From assembly GCA_907163375.1 (NCBI GenBank), contig CAJQUW010008712.1, positions 1-64,000 of the forward strand: DNA of 64,000 nt. The letters run 5' to 3'. Each line of letters begins with the position of its first letter. Within the stretch, counting starts at the first letter, position 1. Below are positions 9,587 to 19,431 of this stretch, piece by piece. The notes beneath the pieces were generated by a model that saw nothing but the letters and a program-made list of their open reading frames with translations, ran no database searches and was not told the DNA's origin. A program made the translations under genes and the position numbers. The DNA comes from Prostheceraeus crozeri (taxonomy: Eukaryota; Platyhelminthes; Polycladida; Euryleptidae).

Positions 9587-9644
9587 GGCTAAAGCCTCGA
9601 GGAGCTTTGCTCCGATTGGTTAGTAACCTGAGGACCTTTGGTCC
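9587..9644. repeat. Four tandem GC hairpins between the pVI-like and fibre-like genes
   Basis: GGCT-AA-AGCC, GGAGC-TTT-GCTCC, GGTTA-G-TAACC and GGACC-TTT-GGTCC follow each other with spacers of about 3-5 bases. The cluster lies directly at the 3' end of the coiled-coil/fibre region (minus strand) and upstream of the pVI-like gene. It is the clearest example of the family. Confidence 0.85.
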
Positions 9645-9646
9645 GT

Positions 9647-10529
9647 TTAAGATTTACGTTTGTGAATGGACAACAACTTCGAGATAACTTTAATTGACTG
9701 TTGCACTTTATCTATTGCGACAAGCAGCGTGTGATGTACTTTAATTTCTTTTCTATTAACTTGCATTTTATCCTGATTCATCTTCAACGCCGTTTTAAGT
9801 GCATTTAACTTAATTTTAAGAACATCTAATTGTCTTTTAACAGAATCTAACTGTTCTTTATTTTCTTTAGAGTTTTCTTGTAAATTTTTCTTTAATTCAT
9901 TTTCTAAATTGATTTTAAGATTTTTCATTTTATCAACTTTTTCATTAAGTGAGTTTACTTCATTTATTATTCTATTCATCTTTTTCATTTGTTGAGTTAT
10001 TTTAGAACTTAATTCATCAACACTTTTTGGAATGTAGTTTGTAACTGCTTTAAATTTTTTTAATTCTTTCAGGAAGTTTTTCTATTTCATCTTCTAATTG
10101 TTCTTTTAACATTTTTATCTGATGTTTATTTTTAATGACAGCAGATTTTAAATTTAAAGAAAGTAATATTAAAATTTTTGATTGTTCTGAAATCTTTTTA
10201 AAAAGTTTTGCTATATCTGCTTCTAGCTCTCTATCCTTTTTATCAAGTTTTAATAATTTTTCGTTTAATGATTTGTCATTAAGTTTTAGCAACTTTAATT
10301 CATTCATCAGTGGAACCATAACATCGTTTATATATTTTTCTTTTAAGTCATTGATTTGTGTATCAACATATTGTTTATTTGTTAACTCTGTATTTTGTTG
10401 CGGAAGAATAGAAAGATGCAATGGACCAGATAAAACGTCTCCAGTTTTCATGATATAATTTTCTATCTCTATTTCTAATTCACGATTATTCGGGATATAT
10501 GCACCTCCACCAACATTTGGTAACATCAT
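9647..10529 (-). pseudogene. Fibre-like coiled-coil protein region
   Basis: The N-terminal piece (start at 10529, TTAAAAAATG context) carries a stretch typical of bacteriophage tail-fibre repeats, MKTGDVLSGPLHL followed by NTELTNKQYVD. Long Leu/Lys/Glu-rich coiled-coil segments then continue to the end of the region. The layout of a head-binding motif plus a coiled-coil shaft suggests a vertex fibre or receptor-binding protein, but this is inference from motif and position among capsid genes. The region does not read as one frame. Confidence 0.5.
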
Positions 10530-10690
10530 TTTTTAACAATAAAAAAATAAAATTTTTTCTAATAAAAATAAAAAAATAAAATTTTTTCTAATAAAAATAA
10601 AAAAATGGATAAAGCAAATTTAAAAAAATTATATTCGCCCGCATCATCCTGTTCTTCTTATTCGACGAGATCAACGGGATTTGAAAATAA
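10530..10690. promoter_or_regulatory. Divergent promoter region between leftward virion genes and rightward replication genes
   Basis: The 76 bp to the ATG at 10605 hold two direct repeats of about 30 bp with TAAAATTTTTTCTAATAAAA and A-runs. Gene direction switches here from minus (capsid block) to plus (unknown early gene, polymerase). A two-way promoter is inferred; no animal TATA/Inr pair can be assigned in such AT-rich sequence. Confidence 0.5.
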
Positions 10691-11900
10691 ATGTTTGATA
10701 ATAATAATAATAATAATCCATGTATAGATGTTAATATTTTATTTCAATTACAAGCCGAAATATTTAGAGAACAGACTAAAGGTTTACCTTCTATAGAAAC
10801 TAATTATTGTTTATTTCCAGGTGATCCATTTATTAAATTTATGGATATTGTAAGCAAATATAATGATGTAGCTTATGTAGAATTAAATAAAGAAAATATG
10901 GTTATAATAGGACATAATAATGTTTATGGATTCATTAGAGCAGTTTTGCCGATTAGTAATACTGATTGGATAGAAACTAAAATTATTAATTATATTAATA
11001 TTAAAGAATTAGTTAAAAAATTAAAATCTTTTTCCAAAGAAAAAATAAGATTATTTGTTGACGATCAAAACCAATATAATATTCATATCGAGAGTAAAAA
11101 ACATAGTGAAGAATTATTATGTCAAGTTTATTACAGAGATACAATTTATAAACAAGAAACATTAGAAATGCCGCAAAGATATGATGATGATACGTATATA
11201 GGATTATATTCCAACTTAAATATTAATTTATTAAAATCTTATATAAATGGTTTAGCTCAACAAGAGAAAATTTATATGTGGACTACACCTTATACTATTA
11301 ACAATGACCATAATCATATTCATAATCAACGAACTGAAGGTTCTAGGGCTTTGCCCGATCTTAAAGAATCTTATGATAATAATGATGATTCTGTAACATC
11401 TGAAAAAGGTGTAAATGGTAAAAAAGATTATAAAAATATTAGTAATTATAAAAATTTATCTAAATTTCATTTTCTTACAATTGAAAATAATAATGATGGC
11501 ATAGTTTAAGATACAGTTAGACAACTATGTGTCGGGTCTACAAAATTTAAATTAGGATTTACATCTAATCAATTTAAAATTTTATCATCTTTAACAAAAA
11601 CTAAAAGTGATTCAGATTATGGTGGTGTTATTAAATTTTCCAAAAGAGAACAAAGACCAATATTTTTCTCTATTATATTATTATCAGATAAAAGATGTAA
11701 TTTAGAGTTAGATATTCCAATAAGAGAATGGTATCCTATCATGGAAGGGCATCCTATACCAAAAAGTGTAATTTATGATGTTGAAGAAACAATTTATGAT
11801 GATGATGAAGAATCAATTGATGATGATGATGAAGAATCAATAGTTAGTGAAAATAAATTTAAATTATCTTTTGATAAAACGTTATATGATAAAACTTAAT
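10605..11900 (+). pseudogene. Unassigned early gene of the Polinton (possible sliding-clamp-like protein)
   Basis: The main open part runs 10691-11509 (272 aa), and coding-like sequence continues to about 11900, ending in an Asp/Glu-rich tail encoded by GAT-type repeats. An (AAT)n run lies near the start. The protein alternates short beta-type stretches with charged loops (YVELNKENMVIIGHNNVYGF), and a later stretch reads KFKLGFTSNQFKILSSLTK. The spacing loosely recalls PCNA-type clamps, which would suit a gene next to a polymerase, but no diagnostic motif is present and protein-primed polymerases do not usually need a clamp. The identity is open. The region is broken and carries an in-frame double hairpin at 11331-11356. 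Confidence 0.35.
11331..11356. repeat. Double hairpin element encoding TEGSRALP
   Basis: A GAAC...GTTC hairpin around TGAAG is followed, after the spacer TA, by GGGC-TTT-GCCC. It reads TEGSRALPD in the frame of the gene that holds it. It is a near-consensus copy of the family. Confidence 0.8.
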
Positions 11901-12310
11901 ATGATAAAACTTAATGTGATAAAGAAAATAAAATAACTTAAGAATGTGAAATATATAATAATATAAAATAACTCTCAAGTCCTTGATATTAGAATGTTTA
12001 TATCTAAAATTAAAACACAAATTTTTTCTTAAATTTTCCCTAAAAAAATAAAAAAAATGGAAAATACCAAGTTTTATTGTGTCTTATGTAAAAAAAAGTT
12101 GCAAACAAAAAGAAGTTATCAATCTCATTTAAATAGTAAATTGCATTTACAAAATGTAGAACGAGTTGATGAAGGAAATATATTAAAATTAAATAGTTAT
12201 AAAAACTATCTAGAAACATTGCCTACTGATATAAAAGTTAAAAAAATGTTTGATGATTATTCACATTCGGAATATAAAAATGTTTTTAATAGTGAAGATG
12301 AGACCATACA

Positions 12311-12342
12311 AACCGAAGGTTCTAGGACTTCGCCCGTACCAG
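12311..12342. repeat. Double hairpin element encoding TEGSRTSPV
   Basis: AACC-GAA-GGTT is followed, after TCTA, by a slightly degenerate GGAC-TTC-GCCC hairpin, with a short ACC..GGT palindrome after it. It reads TEGSRTSPV in the polymerase-region frame. Confidence 0.75.
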
Positions 12343-12445
12343 GTGGAAGATATTTATTTAGAGATACTGATGAATTTAACGAAATAGATGAATTTGATGA
12401 AGCCGTAACAGATATAAAATATTTATTTAATCAGTCTGTTCGCGG

Positions 12446-12476
12446 GACATCAAAGATGTCTTCCAGGGCTTCGCCC
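12446..12476. repeat. Double hairpin element encoding SRASPV
   Basis: GACATC-AAA-GATGTC is followed by GGGC-TTC-GCCC. The first stem differs completely from the other copies while pairing is kept; the second is consensus. It reads SKMSSRASPV. Confidence 0.75.
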
Positions 12477-13997
12477 GTTGAACATAATGAAACCGATGAA
12501 ACTTTTTATAATGTATTAAAAAACTTTTTCAAAATATTTAAGAAATCTTTCAAATGTTATATGAATGTAGAAGTACTTTATACAAAAAATGGACCTGATG
12601 GAATTCCTGAAGAAATGATACAAGGACATTTTACAAATTCACAAGAAATTCATAATGTAAATGATATACAACCCATATTTGAATCGATGATACTTAAATT
12701 AGAAAATTGAATAATTGAAGCCCAGTTACGTGAATCTGGTTGGAGATTTGTTAAAATACTATCTAAGAAAATAGTAATTGATAAATATAAAAATAATACT
12801 GGTGGTAGTTATGTTCCTTTACCTTTCAGTTCACCACAAATAATCAACATAAAAAATGAAGATGATTATTGTTTTCTGTGGAGTATTATAGCACATTTAC
12901 ATCCTGCAGAATATCATAAAGAAAGACTAAGTCATTATAATAAAGAAGAATACATAAATGAATTTGATCTTTCTGATGGCTTGGATGAATTTCCATATGA
13001 TTATAATAGGTTAAAAAAGTTTCATAAAAAGAATAAAAATTTAATAGAAGTAAATGTTTTTGAATTACATGTGAATTATGTTTCTATTGGTAAAATTACT
13101 CCACTTTACTCAGATTCAAAAAAATTTTATTTGAATAATAAAAATTTATGTCAATCAGAAATAGTATATAATGATAGGGGAAATTACATGCATCATAATA
13201 TTTTTTACCAAGGAAATATAATATGTACTGAAAAATTTGAAATTATAAAAACATTATCACCAATAATGATTAGTCATAATAATTATAAAGGACGTAATTA
13301 TAATTATGATTATGATTCCGATTATTTATCTTTATTTTTAGAATATCAACAAAAATTACAAAATTTAAATAAAAGTTTACAAAAATGTAAAACAGATTAT
13401 CAACAACAAACAAAATTATTAGTACAAGAATATGGCCATAAATATGAAAATAAGATAGAAACGATTCAAAAATTAAATGAAGACAATAAAGAATTAAATA
13501 AAGACAATAAAGAATTAAATGAATGTTTAAAAAAATGTCTACAACAATATAAAGAACAATATGATAAAGAATATAGTTATCAGTTACAAATATTAAATCA
13601 AAATTATCATCAAAATACATTTAATATTACAAAGACAAATTAATGAAACACATGAAATATATAAAGATAAATTTGAAAAATTAAAACAAACAAAACAACC
13701 AGCACAAGCGAATATATTATATTATCAGGGTCATTTTATATTGTGTAAAGATGTTTCTATATTTACAAAAACTTCAGATAATACAAATTTTCCTTGTCTT
13801 CAATGTATGACAAGTTTTAGAACTAAAGAAGAAATGAATAGACATTTGGAGAATTGTCAACAAAATGAAGCAGTCAGAAACACATTTCCAAAAGATGATT
13901 ATTTAGAATATAATAAATGGTATTTTAAAAATAAAGTACCCTTTACTATTTATTGTGATTTTGAAGCTTATAATGTTAATATGACACAAAATCAAAC

Positions 13998-14077
13998 GGA
14001 AAGTTCCAGGGCCTCACCCGATTCTAAAAATGATAATTCTGAAAATGGTACGGGCCAAGCCCTAGAACCTTCGGTTT
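13998..14077. repeat. Inverted pair of double hairpin elements in the polymerase region
   Basis: The forward copy at 13998-14019 (GGAA-AG-TTCC, then a GGG...CCC hairpin) reads TESSRASPD. About 30 bases later a reverse-oriented copy (14052-14077: GGGC-CAA-GCCC, TA, GAACC-TTC-GGTTT) reads GQALEPSV. The two sit head to head. Confidence 0.75.
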
Positions 14078-14417
14078 GTAATTATGAAAAAAGTGCATCT
14101 GAACAAAGTAAAGAAAAATATTTATTTGAACAAAAACCATTATGTTGGGGAATGTATATTCATTCAAATTATCCTGAATTATTTAAATCAGAATATTATC
14201 AATACTATGGTGAAGATAGTTCAGAAATGTTTACAAAGAAAGTAGAAGAATTACAAGGTCGCTTTTCACAATTGCTTGAAACAAATATACCGATGATGCC
14301 ATTAACAGAAAAAGAAAAATTAAATTTTATTAATGAAACAAAATGTTATTACTGTGGAAGAGAATTTACAATAAATTATAAAAATGGCAAAGGTAGATAT
14401 ATTGATAAGCGAAGCGG

Positions 14418-14428
14418 CGGCTCTGCCG
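14418..14428. repeat. Single GC hairpin in the polymerase zinc-patch region
   Basis: CGGC-TCT-GCCG, preceded by a small GC-GAA-GC palindrome. It encodes part of RSGGSADK just before the conserved DHD...YRGAAH block. Confidence 0.55.
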
Positions 14429-14807
14429 ATAAAGTAAAAGATCATGATAATCTAAATGGATTATATAGAGGTGCAGCACATAATTCTTGTAATCTTAATG
14501 CTAATAAATTTAAATATAACTTTGTTCCTTTATATTTCTACAATGGTTCTAAATATGATTTCCATCTAGTAATGAAAGATTTATTTTCATCTGAAAAATT
14601 ACAACGACAACAAATAAATGTACTATGTAAAACAGAAGAAGAATATTTTTCAATGCAATTAGGTTGTATTAGAATTTTAGATGCATTTAGATTTTTTACT
14701 CCTTATTCATTAGATGTTATGGGAAAAACTTTGAAATCTGAACAATGTAAAATATTAAATAAATATAATTAAAAACCTTTAAAAGGCATATTTCCGTATG
14801 AATATTT

Positions 14808-14877
14808 AACCTGTGGTTCACAGTCGAAGACTGATATAACTGGAGATAAAACCTGTGGTTCACAGTCGAAGACTGAT
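14808..14877. repeat. Tandem 28-bp double hairpin repeats
   Basis: Two identical 28-bp copies (14808-14835 and 14850-14877) are separated by 14 bp. Each holds AACC-TGT-GGTT and CAGTC-GAA-GACTG. The architecture is that of the other double hairpins but with a different second stem, making this a separate subfamily. Confidence 0.85.
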
Positions 14878-16749
14878 TTTAATTCTGTGAATAAAATTAT
14901 GGAAGAAAAACAACTTCCTCCAATAAATAAATTTAAATCAACATTAAAACAATCACAATTATCTGACGAAGACTATGCAGAAGCTGAAAAAAATTGGAGA
15001 AAGTTAAATTGTAAAACAATGTATGATTATACAATGAAATATCTTCAGATAGATGTATTAATACTAGCTGATCTTTTCGAAAACTTTCGTGACATGTGTT
15101 TAGAATATTACGGAATAGATCCATGTTATTGTTATTCTACACCAGGTTTAACATGGTTAGCAGGATTAAAACATACAAATGTTAAACTTAAACATTATAA
15201 AGAAAATACATATGATAAATTATTATTTTTTGAATCTGGAATTAGAGGTGGAGTTTCATCAGTTTTAGGTAATAGATATGTTAAATGTTATAATAAGAAA
15301 GTAAATCCTGATGATTATGGAATAATGAAACCTTTATCTCCAGAAGAAAGTGATCAGTTTATAAAATTGTTTAATCAAAATATAGAAGGACTTATATCAA
15401 ATGAAGATAGTCAAGCAGCAGTTGATGAAATCATGAGAGAAAACTATTTGTTATATTATGATTTTAATAGCTTATATTCTTCTTGCATGATACAAGAATT
15501 ACCAACAGGTGAAATGTCATGGTGTAATATTCGCCCGTTCTAGATTATCAAAAAACATATGATGGAAATTATAATCATGGTTATATATATGAAGTTGATT
15601 TAGTATACCCTGATGAAATAAAAGATAAAACAAAATATTTTCCTTTCTGTCCCGAAAACAAAATTCCCAATATAGAAGATTTTTCAGATTATCAAAAATC
15701 TATAATTCCTAAGAAATACAGACCAACAAAAAAACTTATGTTAACACAAAGCAATAAAGGAAAGTATGTTGTTGAAGGAAGAATGCTAGATTGGTATTTA
15801 GATCATGGAATGATTCTCACCAAAATACATCGAAAACTATTTTATCAAAAATCTAGGTGGTTAAAAATTATATAGAGTTCAATATTGAAAAACGTAAAAT
15901 AGCTAAAAGAAATAAAGATGATTTTGGAAACGTGTTCTTCAAATTAATGAATAATGCATTTTATGGTAAGACTTTAGAAGATGTGCGTAATAGACAAAAT
16001 ATTGAAATAGTTTATGATAAAGATAGGTTTCAAAATTTAACAAGGAAACCTACATATAAAAGAACTACTAGATTTAGTGATGAACTATGTGCTGTACATT
16101 TACGTCGAATTAGCGTAAAACATGATAAGTTTAATTTCATTGGTTTCACTATATTAGAATTAGCTAAACTATTTATGTATAGATTTATATATGATTATTT
16201 AGCACCTGCTTATGGCAAAAACTATAAATTACACTTTACAGATACCGATTCTGTTTTCTTAGAATTAACAATACCGTATAATTCTTCACTTGATGAAGAA
16301 ATTAATAAAATAAAAGATATCATTCATCCTTCTGATTTATGTAAAGTAAAAGATGAATTAGAAGGAAATGAAGATTTCATAACAGAAGCTATATTTTTAA
16401 AATCTAAATGTTACTGTTATGATACAACTAATAATATTAAAACACATAAAACATTAAAAGGAATTTCAAAGGCATCAGTGGCTAATCAAATAACATTTCA
16501 AGATTATAAAAATGTATTATTTAATAATGAAATAAAAACAGCATGTAATTATAGACTTAATTCAAAAAAACATAACATGTATTTAAAAGAAGAACATAAA
16601 TTAGCATTAGATCCATTTGATGATAAAAGAAAAATTTTACCTGATGGAATAACTACTGAACCTTTTTAATTTTCTAATTTCTAAGATAGTCAAATTTAAT
16701 ATATACATAAAATAAAAAAATATTATAACACTATATTTGTATATTTTTA

Positions 16750-17517
16750 TCACTCCGCGAAAATATTTTCTATAACTCTTTCATGAATTTTTTTATCAAT
16801 ATTAATTGTAATGAAGCCATAATCTTTTGACCAAGCATTGTTACACGATTGTTTAAATTCATCTTTATTTCTTACACATAAATCTCTTAACAAATCACTT
16901 AAGTTTCTTGCATTTATTTCAAATAGTATAAATATATTTGCATTCTTTCTAATAACACTTCCGTCTAATGAATACATACTTTGTGTTAAATAAAAAACAC
17001 TACAGTTATTATGTCTACCTCTTGTGAAATAATTTCTCTGAACTGACTGATTTCTATCATTAACACAATCATCAAAAATTACACAATGTTTCATTGTTTT
17101 ATCTAGTTTACTAGGATCTTGCATATTACCACTATCATCTATTAATTGTATTTTTATATGCTTATTTTTATTGGATTCAACTAATTGTTTATTTTTTGCT
17201 GCTTCTTCACACCACGAACTTATTTCTTCTTCATCTTCAGATTTTTCATATTCTTTGAATAATGAAGCAATTGCTGTTTTTTTAAGATTATTTTCAAATC
17301 CATATTTTAAAAATTGATAGACGGGTTGTTCTGCTGTTGTTGTATAAATTATAAGATTGTTATAATCCAAAAAATTTGGAGTCGTTAAAATTTTAAATAA
17401 TAGATGTGTTTTTCCACAACCTGATCTTCCACAAATAACTGACAAAACTTTATTAGATAAATTTGGATGATGATTAAATTTAAGTTTTTTTTTGTTTAAT
17501 GGGGGTACTTCACTCAT
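16750..17517 (-). CDS. Polinton packaging ATPase (FtsK/HerA type, A32-like)
   Basis: A 255-aa P-loop ATPase that would drive genome packaging into the capsid. Walker A is GRSGCGKT at residues about 30-37. Walker B is CVIFDDC at about 145-151, followed by an RNYFTRGRHNN stretch and VFYLTQSMYSLD, the sensor/arginine-finger region of A32-like ATPases. The start context is ATTAAAAAATG. It converges with the polymerase region, with about 80 bp between them. It looks whole. Confidence 0.9.
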   Translation of the reverse strand: MSEVPPLNKKKLKFNHHPNLSNKVLSVICGRSGCGKTHLLFKILTTPNFLDYNNLIIYTTTAEQPVYQFLKYGFENNLKKTAIASLFKEYEKSEDEEEISSWCEEAAKNKQLVESNKNKHIKIQLIDDSGNMQDPSKLDKTMKHCVIFDDCVNDRNQSVQRNYFTRGRHNNCSVFYLTQSMYSLDGSVIRKNANIFILFEINARNLSDLLRDLCVRNKDEFKQSCNNAWSKDYGFITINIDKKIHERVIENIFAE

Positions 17518-17596
17518 TTTTTAATAAAAAATTTATTTTTATTTTATTTTTATTTTTAAAGAAGAATAAGAAAATTAAACTTCTCTAGCTTCGCGT

Positions 17597-17613
17597 GGGA
17601 GTTTATACCTCCC
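17597..17613. repeat. Hairpin at the penton 3' end
   Basis: GGGAG and CTCCC pair around a 7-base loop containing the penton stop codon, with a degenerate AGC-TTC-GC(G) palindrome just left of it. It sits in the ATPase-penton gap. Confidence 0.6.
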
Positions 17614-18391
17614 GAACCAAAAGATCTATCATAATCTCTTCACCTCCAAAATTTATTTCTTGTCCTTTCTCATCAGTGATTCTAATGTTAATGTTGTTAA
17701 TAGTTTTTCTTGTAATAGGGAAATATATTAATGTTTGTGGAAATACATTTAATCTATAACCAATGGGTACAGTAAAAGCTGGAAAACTGAATATTAAATT
17801 TGACAATTTACCATTTATATATCCTCCTTCAATAATGTCACAATGTACAACAATTGAATTTATTTCAGTTATTTTTGGAATCTTCTCACCTAAATGATAA
17901 CCTTGACTATAGGTTTGTTTATTAAATCCTAATAGCTTTGACAATGATCTATCATGATTAAAATCAACTTGATGATTTTCGTCTAAAGTAAGAGAAAATT
18001 TATTAACTGCCGGTTCAACTGCAAAATGTAATTGTTTCTTATCTTTAAATGATATACCTAAATGTCTCTTAATTTCATTTGATATTGATTCAACTTCGTA
18101 AGAACCAGGAAGAAAAGTTAGTATTTTCCATGTTTTGCCTTTATCAGTAGAATATCTAAATTGATCATTCACATCTTTGATAACGTTTTGAATAGTGTTA
18201 AATGTAGAGAAACTAGTCAATGCAATTTGATAATTTTTATTTTGTTCCAAATGTAGAATGGGTTCTAAATTACAAGTGTGTGATGAAGTAGTTGTTATAA
18301 TTTTTAACGTCGTACTAAATTTTGATGAACCCAAAATCTCTGTTAGATTTTCTAAATGATTATTAATTTTGTCTAAATCTGCTGAACACAT
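17603..18391 (-). CDS. Polinton penton (minor capsid protein, single jelly roll)
   Basis: A 262-aa protein with the known Polinton/adintovirus penton pattern: YQIALTSFSTFNTIQNV, FLPGSYEVESISNEIKRHLG, LLGFNKQTYSQG, then NSIVVHCDIIEGGYINGK and a final TDEKGQEINFGGEEIMIDLLV strand set. Pentons close the five-fold vertices of the capsid. The start context is ACTAAAAAATG. It looks whole, and its stop lies within a hairpin. Confidence 0.85.
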   Translation of the reverse strand: MCSADLDKINNHLENLTEILGSSKFSTTLKIITTTSSHTCNLEPILHLEQNKNYQIALTSFSTFNTIQNVIKDVNDQFRYSTDKGKTWKILTFLPGSYEVESISNEIKRHLGISFKDKKQLHFAVEPAVNKFSLTLDENHQVDFNHDRSLSKLLGFNKQTYSQGYHLGEKIPKITEINSIVVHCDIIEGGYINGKLSNLIFSFPAFTVPIGYRLNVFPQTLIYFPITRKTINNINIRITDEKGQEINFGGEEIMIDLLVREV

Positions 18392-18474
18392 TTTTTAGTT
18401 AAAATTTTAAATAAATATTTTTTTCTGAAATATTTTTTTAATAAAAAATTAAAAACAACAACATATTTCAGCTA

Positions 18475-18502
18475 CGGGCGAATCCCTAAAACATTCGGTT
18501 CG
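18475..18502. repeat. Degenerate reverse-oriented double hairpin at a gene 3' end
   Basis: Similar to the reverse complement of the consensus (CGGGCGAA..CCCTA..AAC..TCGGTT), with weakened pairing. It contains the last codons of the unassigned gene to its right. Confidence 0.55.
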
Positions 18503-19310
18503 TTATACTTTTATAATCCTCTTCATTTAGAATCTTCTTTTCTAACAGTCTTTTCAATATAGCATGAATTTCATTGAAACTAGAATTATGTCCTTCTTTT
18601 ATTGGAGATATTAAAATATTTAATCTATCTAGTAATTCTTGTGGATCATCTGGTAAAAATATGGTTGTTTCTGTTTTCTGTTTTTCAGATAAACCTTTCC
18701 CTACTTTAACTCCCGTTGATAATAAATTTTCTAATTGTTTATAACGTCTAAGAGATTTTACTGCACTAACTCTGTCTAACATAGCTTTATATTTTATGAG
18801 ATCTTCTACAGCATAATTATTTAAATCTGCTCCTCTTAAAATATTAACAAAATTTCTATCTAAATTAAAAGGAGATTTATCTGGTGAAAAAATTATACCT
18901 CGAAAAGGTTGTGGAAATATTTCTTTTTGTCCGAGATAAAATCTAGGTATTGTTTTTCCATCTATAAATGAAATAGAATGTTCAAATTGCATAGATTTTG
19001 GTAATTTCTTATTAATGTTTGATTCTAGTAATCCATAGTCATCTAATATAGTTTTGTGCTCTGGATCTGTTATATCAATTTGTTTATCATTATTTCTACT
19101 TTCTTTTTCAAGAGTTTTAAATGGTTTCATAGTTTTTTCAAAATCAATTTTTACTTGCTCGGTTTGCTGCATTTTTTCAAACATATCAGATTGAATACCA
19201 GCTTTTATCATTCTATGTTGAAGATGATTTTCTTTCATAATATTTCTTTGTTTTATTAACTCTTCTAATTGTTTTATTCTTTTAAAATTATCAGCTCTAA
19301 TTTTATCCAT
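18486..19310 (-). CDS. Unassigned Polinton protein (recurrent in the family)
   Basis: I prefer the start at 19310 (MDKIRADNF, in TTTAAAAATG context) over the open frame's first Met 66 bases upstream, giving about 274 aa. Helical, charged N-terminal half; the middle reads GKTIPRFYLGQKEIFPQPF; the C-terminal part TIFLPDDPQELLDRLNILIS then NEIHAILKRLLEKKIL resembles a helical domain seen in other Polinton/adintovirus proteins of unknown function. Its position beside the penton suggests a virion or assembly role. It looks whole. Confidence 0.55.
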   Translation of the reverse strand: MDKIRADNFKRIKQLEELIKQRNIMKENHLQHRMIKAGIQSDMFEKMQQTEQVKIDFEKTMKPFKTLEKESRNNDKQIDITDPEHKTILDDYGLLESNINKKLPKSMQFEHSISFIDGKTIPRFYLGQKEIFPQPFRGIIFSPDKSPFNLDRNFVNILRGADLNNYAVEDLIKYKAMLDRVSAVKSLRRYKQLENLLSTGVKVGKGLSEKQKTETTIFLPDDPQELLDRLNILISPIKEGHNSSFNEIHAILKRLLEKKILNEEDYKSITNRMF

Positions 19311-19431
19311 TTTTAAAATATAATATTTGAATTTTGTGGTAACATTGGAATACAGCAAAAACATTTTACTGAACAAATTATTTTTTTATTGCTTTGTTGT
19401 TTGACATCTTTTCGTTTAAAGTTTTCTCGTT

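Larger units (their letters stand above)
12057..16669 (+). pseudogene. Polinton protein-primed DNA polymerase B (PolB) region
   Basis: The region has the long N-terminal extension typical of Polinton PolB: a C2H2 finger (CVLC...H-x5-H), an INIKNEDDYCFLW block, a second finger (FPCLQC) and an endonuclease VII-like zinc patch (CYYCGREF...YRGAAHNSCNLN). The 3'-5' exonuclease motifs TIYCDFEA, FYNGSKYDFHL and the YLQIDVLILADLF region follow, then polymerase motifs DFNSLYSS, NAFYGKT and FTDTDSVF. It would replicate the element from a protein primer. The start context is AAAAAAATGG. The region is broken in several places and contains several in-frame double hairpins. A long Asn/Lys-rich coiled-coil insert precedes the second finger. 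Confidence 0.85.

Noticed and set aside
4958-9644. CRISPR-like arrays from the repeated short palindromes
   Set aside because: Spacing is irregular, units are mini-hairpins without unique spacers of constant length, and the context is a eukaryotic Polinton.
13270-13620. 116-aa minus-strand ORF in the polymerase region
   Set aside because: Low-complexity Tyr/Ile/Leu-rich antisense of an Asn/Lys-rich coiled coil.
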